Shown here: positions 45,333-54,041 of the stretch, in pieces | Numbering within the stretch: the first letter of the stretch is position 1 | Layout: each line of letters starts with the position of its first letter | NCBI RefSeq assembly: GCF_000148995.1 | Contig: NZ_GL538353.1 | Span: 248,001-312,000, forward strand | Direction: 5' to 3' | Length of the DNA stretch: 64,000 nt | Origin: Listeria grayi DSM 20601 | GTDB taxonomy: Bacteria > Bacillota > Bacilli > Lactobacillales > Listeriaceae | The notes under the pieces: model-generated | Told to the model about the DNA's origin: nothing | Databases searched by the model: none | The model's input: the letters and a program-made list of their open reading frames with translations, nothing else | Program-made: the position numbers and the translations under genes

Positions 45333-46563
45333 CCACGACGCAAATCGCGGCCACCAAAAAAATCAGGCTTTAGCGTGATCGGGCGTTATTTGACAGGAGC
45401 AGTAGGTACGGGAGATAATAGGAGAAATAAATATCTTACTGTAGAAGAGATCAATAACATCGTGAATGCTGGACGGTCTATTTTTCCGTTATATGAAGAT
45501 GGTGGGTATGAAACAGCATATTTTACGGAAGTACAAGGGCTGCAAGATGGCTATAAGGCTGGGGAAGCAGCAAACTAAAGGCACGGTCATCTATTTCGCA
45601 GTAGATGTCGATTTTCAAGAAGGCGACATTGATGGGACAGTTATTCCTTATATTACGCAAGCGAAACAAATCTTGTCCACGTACGGCTATCAAACCGGAA
45701 TTTATGGAACGCGAAATGTCTGCTTACATGCGCAAAAAAGTGGCATCAATTATTTCCTTGTAGCGGATATGTCCACTGGTTGGAGCGGTAATCTAGGATT
45801 TAGAATGCCAGAGGGTTGGTGTTTTGATCAATTCTATGAATTTACAACAAGTACGGGATTAGATCTTGATCAAGTAGCTTCTTCCGGAAAAGATCCTGGC
45901 TGTAAGGAGTTCGTGGTGGATAACGATAATCAATTAAATGCACGCGCGCATCAATTGATTCAAGCGATGCCCCTATTCCAACCGTTTGAAAATATCGTGT
46001 TTGAATTGGATCAAACGTATGGGCCTTATCAACTCCCTGGATTAGATTTATGGATGACGACGAAAGAGGGATGGTCCAATATTACCGATAAGGAATTACC
46101 GTTTGAGATTAAGAATGGACAAATGACCAGTCGTTTTCAAACGGAAGTTGCAGACCTTTACCGCAGCCTATATGGCGAATTATACTATACGAATGTTGTG
46201 AATATGGTCAATCGGGTAGCAGCAAAAATCCAAGAAGGAACATTGGTTTGTGGGCTAGCTACTCGCAGTGAAGAGCCTGATCAAATTGGCATGAAGATAA
46301 CGGCCAAGTGTAAGGTGAAGCAGGGCAATGCAGAAACAGAAGTAGAAATAGGATTGGAATGGTATTATCGTCAAGTTACGGGGGATGCGCCATATCCGGC
46401 TGCAGAGTATATCGATAAATTGCAAAAGGTAAAGGATCCAAGCTTGGACTATGCAGCTAACTTGCCAGGAATAGTGATGAATTCCATGGTAGGGGCCGGA
46501 ATAGCCTTCCTAACTATTTCCATATTAATTGAAATATTTTCTTTTCTAGTATTTGCTGTATAG
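45333..46563 (+). pseudogene. DUF1906 (glycoside-hydrolase-like) protein remnant with a C-terminal membrane segment
   Basis: The first frame (open from 45333 to 45578) gives SGFSVIGRYLTGAVGTGDN, ... LTVEEINNIVNAG, ... LYEDGG and GLQDGYKAGEAA, the N-terminal part of a DUF1906/Rv2525c-like TIM-barrel domain. The domain continues in a shifted frame from about 45580 (KGTVIYFAVDVDF, GYQTGIYGTRNVC, WCFDQFYEFTT) to 46563. So there is a frameshift near 45575, and the usual N-terminal beta strand with its initiator Met is also missing. The last 190 residues are of no known domain and end in a membrane segment (VGAGIAFLTISILIEIFSFLVF). DUF1906 domains are often found in cell-wall-active or secreted proteins. 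I regard it as a decayed gene; a sequencing error would not restore the missing start. Confidence 0.65.
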
Positions 46564-46587
46564 ATTAAATAAGTAGGAGGAAACCAC

Positions 46588-47085
46588 TTGTTCGGAATAT
46601 TGACTTTAAATAAATTTGTAGCATTATTTATTTTTCCTAGTGTAGTCATCTTTATATTGAGAATATTTTATTTTGTTAAAACTTCAAAGGATGATAGAAA
46701 AGAAATCAAAATTACTGGAAAAAGCGCTATAAAAGGTTATAGAAAGCAAAAAAGGGTGCGATATATTCTTTTTAGGATATTTCCATTTGTTTTGATATTT
46801 TTTTCTGGGTGGTATGCATTGGGATTTATAAGTGAATATGTAAGGCTGGCAGGGATTATTCGAGACAGGTCGTTAGCACATGGATATGCCACCAATTCGC
46901 TAACGGGAATGATTCTGGCTGGTATATTAGAGGTATTATTCTTTGTCAGTCTTTCAAGAGGTTTCGTGAAAAATACTAGTATTTTAAAAAGGCACCTTCA
47001 AGGAATCACTATCGTATATGCTATAGGGCTAATTTGTACAATTATTAGTTTTTTAATATTTATGAAACTAAAAGTCTATGTTTAA
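46588..47085 (+). CDS. Small membrane protein of unknown function
   Basis: A 165-residue protein with four hydrophobic segments (KFVALFIFPSVVIFIL, a second around ILFRIFPFVLIFFSGWYALGF, a third around MILAGILEVLFFVSL, a fourth at AIGLICTIISFLIFM). No family was recognised. The TTG start is supported by AGGAGG 7 bases upstream. It lies 24 bp after the broken DUF1906 gene and is AT-richer than most of the window. A membrane immunity protein for a secreted toxin is one possibility, but this is a guess from context. Confidence 0.6.
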   Translation: MFGILTLNKFVALFIFPSVVIFILRIFYFVKTSKDDRKEIKITGKSAIKGYRKQKRVRYILFRIFPFVLIFFSGWYALGFISEYVRLAGIIRDRSLAHGYATNSLTGMILAGILEVLFFVSLSRGFVKNTSILKRHLQGITIVYAIGLICTIISFLIFMKLKVYV

Positions 47086-47111
47086 TGGCAAAATATTGTC
47101 TCGATAGAGAG

Positions 47112-47154
47112 GCTGAAGCATAAATTGTTTTTTGATTTATGTTTCAGCTTTTTT
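47112..47154 (+). terminator. Rho-independent terminator
   Basis: GCTGAAGCATAAAT (47112-47125) pairs with ATTTATGTTTCAGC (47135-47148, one G-U), followed by six T. Confidence 0.8.
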
Positions 47155-47256
47155 AATATTTTAATAGAGCATTAGAGTATACGATAATGGTAAAAGTATA
47201 AAACATTGGTATACTCTATTTTATAAATAAGCAATAGAGTTGCGCAAAATAACAAA

Positions 47257-47472
47257 GTGATTCAACTTAATGTGGTTAGTTCAAGTACTGAGAATACTCA
47301 AAAGGCTATCAAAAAATTGTATAGCAGCAATAAAAAGTTCTCCCTATCTGTAGTTGACATGACAGCAAAAGTTAAAGGCGGGGTTATTCAAAAAAGCACA
47401 CCAATAAAAAGTAATAAGAATGGCGTAAGCAAAAAAACAGATCTATTTGTGAAATCATGTGCAATGAGATAG
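47257..47472 (+). CDS. Doubtful short ORF, possible gene fragment
   Basis: Seventy-one codons from a GTG, basic and serine-rich, with no recognised domain. There is no ribosome site and no hydrophobic segment. It may be the remains of a longer protein, because the region around it is a patchwork of small or broken genes. It could equally be non-coding. Confidence 0.25.
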   Translation: MIQLNVVSSSTENTQKAIKKLYSSNKKFSLSVVDMTAKVKGGVIQKSTPIKSNKNGVSKKTDLFVKSCAMR

Positions 47473-47505
47473 GGAAAAGACCAAAGACACAACAAGGAGG
47501 GCATT

Positions 47506-47796
47506 ATGACAAGTAAATTAACGATGGGCTATATGTTAATGGTAGTTACATTAATATTAGGCTGGCTGGGCGCAATTGGAAATTATGGTTCATTAGGATT
47601 TGAAAATGAAATAGCGATTCTCTTGATTTTTTCAGGTCTGCCATTAATTACCGCGTGTTTCTTTTTCTATTTAATAAAGATGAAAACGTTGCTGTTATTA
47701 AAAGTATTGAATGTGATATTGCTAGTAAGTGCTATTTTTATTGCGTTTTCAAACGGGGTCGCTATCTTAATTGGAATTGCTTCCTCTCACTCATAA
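47506..47796 (+). CDS. Small membrane protein of unknown function
   Basis: A 96-residue protein with three hydrophobic segments (MGYMLMVVTLILGWLGAIG, IAILLIFSGLPLITACFFFYL split by a turn, and LLKVLNVILLVSAIFIAF). AAGGAGG lies 6 bases before the ATG, so it is probably translated. No family was recognised. The 235-bp gap that follows (47797-48031) holds nothing I can support. Confidence 0.55.
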   Translation: MTSKLTMGYMLMVVTLILGWLGAIGNYGSLGFENEIAILLIFSGLPLITACFFFYLIKMKTLLLLKVLNVILLVSAIFIAFSNGVAILIGIASSHS

Positions 47797-48031
47797 AACC
47801 ACATTCCAGAAAGACTGGTACAAAAACGTTACGCGCACGCCTGATTGCTGGGTACTCTTTCTATCCATGTGAGAATTTCTTTACATCGGTAGAAGATAGC
47901 GGTAGTTTAAATCCTTTGATGCCTTTTCTATTTTCTACACAAAAAACTAGAATCTCCCCTGGCAAATGTTTTATAATAAAACCACCTGGCTATCCTCTTT
48001 TTTTAGCATATCAAATGAGGAGATGAATAAG

Positions 48032-48310
48032 ATGAATGGCAAATATCGAAATGGACAGATAAAAATGGAAGATCATGACGGTTTCCGTTCGTATTATTAC
48101 GAAAACGGTGTTTTAAAAGCAATTGGTCATTTCGATGGGAAAATGCAGGGAGAGTGGCGTTTTTATCGGAAAAGTGGAAAACTATGGCAGGTTGGTCATT
48201 TAATGGACGATTATAAACATGGTCCGTGGCTGCGCTATGATCATAACGGGAAAATCGAAAAGGAAACGTATTTTATCAATGGGAAAGCGCAGAAAGACAA
48301 GGGAGAATAG
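48032..48310 (+). CDS. MORN-repeat protein, YwqK-antitoxin-like
   Basis: A 92-residue protein made of about four MORN-like repeats (NGKYRNGQIKMEDHDG, YYENGVLKAIGHFDGKMQGE, YRKSGKLWQVGHLMDDYKHG, YDHNGKIEKETYFINGKAQ). B. subtilis YwqK, the partner of the secreted toxin YwqJ, belongs to this repeat family. Here no toxin gene is adjacent, only small membrane proteins and fragments. The ATG at 48032 has GAGGAG 7 bases upstream; ATG 48023 is too close to it. An orphan immunity role is an inference. Confidence 0.65.
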   Translation: MNGKYRNGQIKMEDHDGFRSYYYENGVLKAIGHFDGKMQGEWRFYRKSGKLWQVGHLMDDYKHGPWLRYDHNGKIEKETYFINGKAQKDKGE

Positions 48311-48363
48311 CCGGAGACATCGCAATACAACACGAGAATTCAACTTAGAAAGGAAGTTTACAG

Positions 48364-49797
48364 GTGGCAAGATTATTAGTAAGATGTGGAATGATGCCGT
48401 ATGAGCCGATCACCGCGATCGACATGCTGGCGAAAGATCGGATGGGTTCCAATAGTGGCAATTTGGTTTATCAGCATAGTGTGATCCGGACATTGCTGAC
48501 GGAAGAAAATGAAATTTTTGCAGATGGGTACCTGATCGATCCAATGCAAGCAGAGCAGATCAATGCAGATTATGATGCTTACATACTTCCGCTGGCCGAT
48601 GCTTTTCGCCATGATTTTCGGAAAAAGCTGCGGGACTATGCGGAGCTGTTCAACCGTTTAACGATTCCGGTCTATGTGATCGGTGTCGGATTGCGGGCAC
48701 CCTATGAACCAAACTTAAAGGAAGGCTTTGCATTTGATGAAGACGTTAAAGCTTTTGTGTCAGCGGTTTTGAACAAATCGCAAATGATTGGGCTGCGCGG
48801 ACAGATTACAGCGGATTATTTAACTAGATTAGGGTTTCAAGCAGAAATGGATCATACTGTGATCGGCTGCCCCTCTCTATATACCTTTGGTGACACGCTA
48901 CGGATCAAGCCATTGAAACTAGATTCGCAAGCAGCTATATCTGTAAATGCAAGTAATGTATCTTTCAAGCGGGCTGTAGATTTTTTAGAAAACATTACTC
49001 ATACATATCCCAATCACTGCTTTGTACCGCAAGTATATCCGGAACTATCACTGACTTATTTAGGTGGTCCTTCCATTCGCGGAACAGCGCCTAACTATCC
49101 GCACCAAATCACTTCTGATTTGTATAAAAGTGGGAAGGTGAAATTCTTTTTGAATGCTGCTACTTGGTTTGAGTACATCAAACAGGCGGATCTTAGTGTT
49201 GGCACGAGACTGCACGGTAATATCGTTGCAACGATCAATGGCACGCCAAATATTACGATCGTCCAAGATGCTCGAATGCGGGAATTGGCGGATTATCATC
49301 AGTTGACAGCCGTTTCTGTGCAAGAGGTCCATGCTGGAACTAAACTCACTGATTTAGTGGAGCAAGTGGATTTTCATTCAGCGGAAAAAGTACACGCAGC
49401 ACGATTTGCACATTTTATTGCGTTTTTAGATAAGAACAACATCAACCATATTTACCAAACAGATCACCAGCGGAAAACGGCGCCTTTAGATCAAATAGTC
49501 GTAAACACTTCCATGCCGGAAGCTGTAGAACCGATCACGGCGATTTCTGATGAAGCAAAACTCATTCGGCTGCAACAAGGGTTAGATGTCCAAAAGGAAA
49601 AAACGGACAATGAAAAACGGCAGTTACTAGAATTTTGGCAAGCTAAAACCGCAGTGCTGGAACAAACACGGAACGCCAATGGTCTGAGAAGCGTATTACC
49701 AGAAAGTTTGAAAAAACCGATTCGCCGTACGCGGAACATTGCGAGCCGAATCATTGGCAAATGGAAATCCCCTTTTGATATGATAGACAAGAATTAG
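48364..49797 (+). CDS. Polysaccharide pyruvyl transferase family protein
   Basis: A 477-residue protein. Residues about 25-370 match the PS_pyruv_trans fold: GSNSGNLVYQHSVIRTLL near the N-terminus, YVIGVGLRAPYEP, IGLRGQITADYLTRLG and the C-terminal-half motif LSVGTRLHGNIVATINGTPNI (histidine near residue 283), typical of CsaB- and WcaK-like enzymes. They add ketal pyruvate to cell-surface glycans. The last 100 residues include a coiled coil (KLIRLQQGLDVQKEKTDNEKRQL) and a basic tail (KKPIRRTRNIASRIIGKWK) that may contact the membrane. GTG start after AAAGGAAG. The gene is not inside a glycan operon, so the acceptor is unknown. Confidence 0.8.
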   Translation: MARLLVRCGMMPYEPITAIDMLAKDRMGSNSGNLVYQHSVIRTLLTEENEIFADGYLIDPMQAEQINADYDAYILPLADAFRHDFRKKLRDYAELFNRLTIPVYVIGVGLRAPYEPNLKEGFAFDEDVKAFVSAVLNKSQMIGLRGQITADYLTRLGFQAEMDHTVIGCPSLYTFGDTLRIKPLKLDSQAAISVNASNVSFKRAVDFLENITHTYPNHCFVPQVYPELSLTYLGGPSIRGTAPNYPHQITSDLYKSGKVKFFLNAATWFEYIKQADLSVGTRLHGNIVATINGTPNITIVQDARMRELADYHQLTAVSVQEVHAGTKLTDLVEQVDFHSAEKVHAARFAHFIAFLDKNNINHIYQTDHQRKTAPLDQIVVNTSMPEAVEPITAISDEAKLIRLQQGLDVQKEKTDNEKRQLLEFWQAKTAVLEQTRNANGLRSVLPESLKKPIRRTRNIASRIIGKWKSPFDMIDKN

Positions 49798-49812
49798 AAG
49801 GGGGCAAGAGAG

Positions 49813-50115
49813 ATGTATCCAACCATTACCAATGAAGAGCTGGAAGCCGCATTGGCGGAACAGCCGCAAATCGTATTAGATGTAAGAGAAACAGCCGATT
49901 TTGATGAGGCGCATATTGACGGTGCTGTGAATATCCCGATCAATGAACTGGCAGCCAAGTATGAACAGTTAGATAGAACAAAACCGATCTATGTGATTTG
50001 TTATTTAGGCGGGCGTTCGCAAATCGCTTCTGATTTTTTACAAACGCAAGGCTATCAAGTAACCAATGTTTCAGGGGGAATGAATAATTGGCAATCAGAA
50101 ACCACTTCCTCGTGA
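49813..50115 (+). CDS. Single-domain rhodanese
   Basis: A 100-residue rhodanese with the active-site loop VICYLGGRSQIAS (catalytic Cys about residue 67) and the entry motif VLDVRETADFDEAHIDGAVNIP. It would move sulfane sulfur between thiol carriers. AAGGGGG precedes the ATG; it is 15 bp after the pyruvyl transferase gene and about 30 bp before the YdeI-like gene, so a shared transcript is possible. Confidence 0.88.
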   Translation: MYPTITNEELEAALAEQPQIVLDVRETADFDEAHIDGAVNIPINELAAKYEQLDRTKPIYVICYLGGRSQIASDFLQTQGYQVTNVSGGMNNWQSETTSS

Positions 50116-50144
50116 GCAATCGAATCTAAATGGAGGTTTTCAAA

Positions 50145-50738
50145 ATGGCGGAGAAAAAATGGAATCCTAAAGTGGATGAATATCTGAGTACGGTTCAAAA
50201 TTGGCCGCAAGAAATGGAGCGTCTGCGTTCGATCCTGATTGATTGCAATGTTGAAGAGGAATTAAAATGGGGCAAGCCATGCTACACATTTGAAGGGAAA
50301 AACATCGCGATCATTCAGGGTTTCAAAGCCTACGCTGCACTTTTGTTTTTTAAAGGCGTTTTGCTGAAAGATCCGGACAGCATTTTGATCAAGACCGGTG
50401 AAAACACGGAGGTAGGACGGCAATTGCGGTTTACAGATGTCCAAACGATCAGTGATATGGAGCCGAGCATCCGGAGTTATATTGCAGAAGCGATCGAAAT
50501 TGAAAAGGCTGGACTGAAACTGCCACCGAAAAAGCAAACCGAGATCGCTGTTCCAGAAGAACTGCAAGCCAAATTGGCCGAAGACCCTGCTTTTAAAACG
50601 GCCTTTGAGGGATTGACACCTGGCCGGCAGCGGGCTTATATCCGCCATTTTGCAGAAGCTAAACAAGCGAAGACCCGTATTGCCCGTATTGAGAAATATG
50701 CACCTAAGATCTTGGCTGGTAAGGGAATATTGGATTAA
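50145..50738 (+). CDS. YdeI/DUF1801 family protein
   Basis: A 197-residue protein of the YdeI type. Residues about 15-120 form a DUF1801 domain (EELKWGKPCYTFEGKNIAIIQGFKAYAALLFFKG) and the C-terminus has the OmdA-like helix set (AFEGLTPGRQRAYIRHFAEAKQAKTR). The function is not firmly known; relatives have been linked to stress or antimicrobial peptide tolerance. The ATG at 50145 follows GGAGG; the earlier ATG at 50130 precedes that site. It ends at a terminator shared with the convergent transpeptidase. Confidence 0.8.
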   Translation: MAEKKWNPKVDEYLSTVQNWPQEMERLRSILIDCNVEEELKWGKPCYTFEGKNIAIIQGFKAYAALLFFKGVLLKDPDSILIKTGENTEVGRQLRFTDVQTISDMEPSIRSYIAEAIEIEKAGLKLPPKKQTEIAVPEELQAKLAEDPAFKTAFEGLTPGRQRAYIRHFAEAKQAKTRIARIEKYAPKILAGKGILD

Positions 50739-50748
50739 ATAACATAAG

Positions 50749-50782
50749 AAAAGTATCCGGAAGCGCTCCGGATACTTTTTTT
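50749..50782. terminator. Bidirectional terminator
   Basis: AAAAGTATCCGG (50749-50760) pairs with CCGGATACTTTT (50768-50779), with T on the + strand side; the left A run gives a U run for the convergent gene. Confidence 0.8.
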
Positions 50783-51674
50783 AATATTGTTTGACTTCAC
50801 TTGCCTTATTCACATTAATGATATAAGCACCATTCAGTTTCTTCATTAGGTATTTCATGTCGTTTTTAGGAACTGCCACACAACCTAATGTGTAGGTATA
50901 CTTTTTATTATCGATATGCAGGAAGAAGGCGGAACCTTTTCCTTGCTTCACTGGATGCATATTATATTCAATGACCATCGCATATTGATATTGACTTGGA
51001 TAACTTGCTAAATGTTCATCATTTTTGCTGTGGTATTTATTTTGCCAAGTATTGTATGTTTTTCCTTTGGTGCCGCTCCAATAGGAATTAGATTTTATCT
51101 TGCGGAAAGGAACTTTGGTACCCGGATTGGATGTACCGAAAGCGAAGCCCAATTTATAGCTGCCTTTCGGTGTTTTTGTCGAACTTTCGGATGCCGTTCC
51201 GACGCCACCTTTACCAACGATCCCTTTCATCGTCCGGACTTTCTTCCATTTCTTTTTGCTATCTTTCTGCCATAAGATGACAGTCGCTTTAGTTGTATTG
51301 TTCGCTTGAACAGTCAAGATCTGTTTGGTTTTCTTAGCTGTTTTAGTTTTAGAAACAGTTGTTGCGCTGAGAGGAGCTGTTTTTGTCACTACTTTCGATG
51401 CTTTTGCGGAAACATAGCCGGTTTTGCTGCCGACTTTTATCTTATTGGCACCTTTGGCGTAGCCTTTGCCCTTTGTCCAGCTGATATAGGTGTAAGTTTG
51501 TCCTTTTTTGGCCAGTTTCAGTCGTTTGGAATTTGGATTGGCCTTTTGATTGATATAAGTAGAACTATCTGTTATTTTAACTTGCTTGCTGGCCGCTTGC
51601 GCAGGTGATGACACGAGCAGCGCGCTGCCGACACTTAATAAAAGTATGAAAATCCCCAGTATGATTCGCTTCAT
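50781..51674 (-). CDS. Secreted L,D-transpeptidase (YkuD) with an N-terminal SH3-like domain
   Basis: A 297-residue exported protein. The signal peptide (IILGIFILLLSVGSALLV) ends near SPAQAAS. Residues about 30-95 form an SH3-like unit (KITDSSTYINQKANPNSKRLK, KVGSKTGYVSAKA split by turns). The YkuD domain follows, with FFLHIDNKKYTYTLGCVAVP near the end carrying the catalytic Cys (T-L-G-C-V) and upstream His. It would cross-link or modify peptidoglycan, or attach proteins to it. The protein shares its basic SH3-like style with the secreted protein at 23.1 kb. The gene is monocistronic. Confidence 0.85.
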   Translation of the reverse strand: MKRIILGIFILLLSVGSALLVSSPAQAASKQVKITDSSTYINQKANPNSKRLKLAKKGQTYTYISWTKGKGYAKGANKIKVGSKTGYVSAKASKVVTKTAPLSATTVSKTKTAKKTKQILTVQANNTTKATVILWQKDSKKKWKKVRTMKGIVGKGGVGTASESSTKTPKGSYKLGFAFGTSNPGTKVPFRKIKSNSYWSGTKGKTYNTWQNKYHSKNDEHLASYPSQYQYAMVIEYNMHPVKQGKGSAFFLHIDNKKYTYTLGCVAVPKNDMKYLMKKLNGAYIINVNKASEVKQY

Positions 51675-51788
51675 ATTTCTTTATCCCCCATCCTTTTTCG
51701 ATCATGGGTTCATTATAGCATGAAAAAAAGCGGTTTCTTTTTGCGGTTTGGTTAAAAGCAGGTAACAATGCCATAAATTTGTTACACC

Positions 51789-52553
51789 TTATTCTGCTTC
51801 TTGCGGGCTCGTTTGGTTTTTATGGACCCGTCTGGCAAGTGTTTCAAGAATGTAAACGGCTGGGAGCTGGGATGTGATGTTGGCTTCTTGATACATTTCC
51901 TTATTCATATAATAAGAAAGATTGACATCGGAAATTTTGGCGATCGTGGAGTTGGAACTATTTGTGACGGAGATGATTTTAGAATGGTGCATTTTCAATT
52001 GATTGATATAGCTGATGATATCTTCATTTTCACCGGATACCGATAGAGCAAACAAGCAGATCTTTCCATCTAATCGTTCGGAAAGGTTATAGATCGGTAG
52101 GTTGAGCGGGTCTTCGATGTGGAGCGCTAGGGTAAATAAGGAAGAGAAAAACATGGCGCCATATTCTGCGATCGTACCGGAAGAACCGATGCCGGCGAAT
52201 AAAACAAGGTCGACATCCTGCAAGATCCCAACTGCTTTATCCAGTTGATTCTGAAAATCGGGCTGCGCGGTTCGTTTCAGAAATTCGATGTAGGTGAGTT
52301 CATCCGGAACTTCCACTGAAGTGGGATGGGCATTCATTTCTTTGGCAAATAACTGCAGTCGTAATTTGAATTCCGAATAACCGTCGCAATCGAACTTTTT
52401 GCAGAAGCGGAGAATGGTAGTGGTACTTACATGCGTCGCTTCTGCTAATTCACGGATACGCATATAAATGACTTTGTCCAAATTGGTGGTGATATAATTA
52501 TAGATCTCTACGTCAATATCTTTTAAATCGACATGATAGGGTAAAAATAACAT
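51789..52553 (-). CDS. RpiR/MurR-family regulator of the chitosan-related genes
   Basis: A 254-residue regulator with an N-terminal RpiR helix-turn-helix (IRELAEATHVSTTTILRFCKKFDCDGYSEFK, about residues 32-65, in two parts) and a C-terminal SIS sugar-isomerase domain (LFAGIGSSGTIAEYGAMF, LFALSVSGENEDIISYI) that binds a sugar phosphate. It is divergent from the PTS EIIC and chitosanase genes and most probably controls them in response to a glucosamine-type phosphate. Confidence 0.85.
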   Translation of the reverse strand: MLFLPYHVDLKDIDVEIYNYITTNLDKVIYMRIRELAEATHVSTTTILRFCKKFDCDGYSEFKLRLQLFAKEMNAHPTSVEVPDELTYIEFLKRTAQPDFQNQLDKAVGILQDVDLVLFAGIGSSGTIAEYGAMFFSSLFTLALHIEDPLNLPIYNLSERLDGKICLFALSVSGENEDIISYINQLKMHHSKIISVTNSSNSTIAKISDVNLSYYMNKEMYQEANITSQLPAVYILETLARRVHKNQTSPQEAE

Positions 52554-52652
52554 CGCAGTTCCTCCTCATAAACTATAAAACCAGTATAACACTAAAAAAA
52601 GTAAAAAAAACGACTTGTTTTAAAATGGTAACAAAATACTAGAATTGAAAAT

Positions 52653-52704
52653 TTTAACCGTTTACAAAGAAAGCCTTTTCATAAAAATAAATGTAGGCTA
52701 TACT
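52653..52704 (+). promoter_or_regulatory. cre-like site and promoter of the EIIC-chitosanase operon
   Basis: TTTAACCGTTTACA (52653-52666) matches the cre consensus TGWAANCGNTNWCA at 13 of 14 positions. Just downstream, TTTTCA (52676-52681) and TATACT (52699-52704) are 17 bp apart. CcpA bound next to the -35 would allow glucose repression. Confidence 0.55.
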
Positions 52705-52757
52705 TGCGACAGCATAACAAAAGACAGAAGTTTTTTATGAAAAAGGAGGAGTTTAAT

Positions 52758-54020
52758 GTGAATGGATTTATGGATTTTATGCAAGACAAAATGATTCCAC
52801 CGCTTACAAAAATCGGGAATCAGCGCCATTTATTAGCAGTCCGGAATGGTTTAGTCGTTACATTGCCGGCTATCATCGCCGGAAGTTTGTTTCTGATTAT
52901 CGGAAATATCCCGATTCAAGCTTGGCTGAACTTTTTGAAACCATACGAAGGCATGATCAATGCCGCGGTTATCGGATCGTTCGGGATCATCTCGTTGCTT
53001 GCTGCAATGGGAATTGGCTATGAACTCAGCAAAAGCTACGGCTTAGATGCGATCTCAGGAGCAGCATTAGCATTAATGGCTTTTATCATTACCCAACTAA
53101 CGAATAAATTTGAGTTAGCAACGAGCGGTTTTGATTCCTCAGGACTTTTTACTGCTATCATTGCTGGCATCGTGACCACGGAGATCTATCGGTTTTGTAT
53201 CAAACGAAATTGGGTCATCCGCTTGCCACAAGGTGTTCCGCCGGCAGTAAGTAATTCGTTTATTTCTCTCGTTCCAGCAGTTTTGATTTTATTTTTATTC
53301 TGGGTCATTCGTGTTCCGCTTGGCTTTGACGTTACCGTATTTATCCAACATGTTTTCTCGCCATTATTATTTGCTTTAAACAGTCTGCCGGGAATCTTGA
53401 TCTACACATTATTAGTAAGTTTGCTATGGTGTGCGGGCGTGCATGGCGATATGACACTGGAAGGAGTATCCGATCCGATCTTCATTCAGTTCATTACAGC
53501 TAATGCCCTTGCTTATGCGCATCACCAAAGCCTGCCATACATCACCGCTTCTGGATTCTCAAGCTTATTTGTAAACGTCGGCGGGACAGGAGCGACATTG
53601 ACATTAGTGTTATTGATGCTTCGTTCTAAGAGCAAAACATATCGAGAACTCGGAAAAGTAGCATTCCCGGGCGCTTGTTTTGAGATCAACGAACCAGTTA
53701 TTTTTGGTTTTCCGATCATTATGAATCCAATCATGATGATTCCATTTATCTTCATTCCACTTGTTTTAGCAACACTAACTTACTTATTGATGGCATTTGG
53801 CATCGTCGGCAGACCAGTTACCCTCGTACCTTGGACAATGCCGCCGATCATCGGTCCGCTTATGGCAACCGGCTGGGATTGGAAAGCAGGTGTTTGGTCA
53901 GCGATCGAGATCGTCATTGCGATCGTTTGTTATGCACCATTTTTCAAAATGGCGGAAAAACAAATGCTTGAGAAGGAAAAAAGCGACCAAGATATTGCAA
54001 CGCAGTCTGTTAACGCTTAA
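52758..54020 (+). CDS. PTS EIIC, lactose/cellobiose/chitobiose family
   Basis: A 420-residue phosphotransferase membrane domain with about ten hydrophobic segments. Family blocks are VRLPQGVPPAVSNSF-like RLPQGVPPAVSNSFISL, CAGVHGDMTLEGVSDP and FEINEPVIFGFPIIMNP (about residues 315-331). The GTG at 52758 follows AAAGGAGGAG with 6-base spacing; the longer reading from 52704 starts within the promoter. No EIIA or EIIB is adjacent. Together with the chitosanase it probably imports glucosamine oligosaccharides. Confidence 0.88.
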   Translation: MNGFMDFMQDKMIPPLTKIGNQRHLLAVRNGLVVTLPAIIAGSLFLIIGNIPIQAWLNFLKPYEGMINAAVIGSFGIISLLAAMGIGYELSKSYGLDAISGAALALMAFIITQLTNKFELATSGFDSSGLFTAIIAGIVTTEIYRFCIKRNWVIRLPQGVPPAVSNSFISLVPAVLILFLFWVIRVPLGFDVTVFIQHVFSPLLFALNSLPGILIYTLLVSLLWCAGVHGDMTLEGVSDPIFIQFITANALAYAHHQSLPYITASGFSSLFVNVGGTGATLTLVLLMLRSKSKTYRELGKVAFPGACFEINEPVIFGFPIIMNPIMMIPFIFIPLVLATLTYLLMAFGIVGRPVTLVPWTMPPIIGPLMATGWDWKAGVWSAIEIVIAIVCYAPFFKMAEKQMLEKEKSDQDIATQSVNA

Positions 54021-54041
54021 ATAATCGAAAAGAGGGATAGA

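Noticed and set aside
47655-48026. A 123-codon open frame overlapping the 96-residue membrane protein and the start of the MORN gene
   Set aside because: No ribosome site, mixed and cysteine-scattered composition, and it overlaps a better supported gene in another frame.
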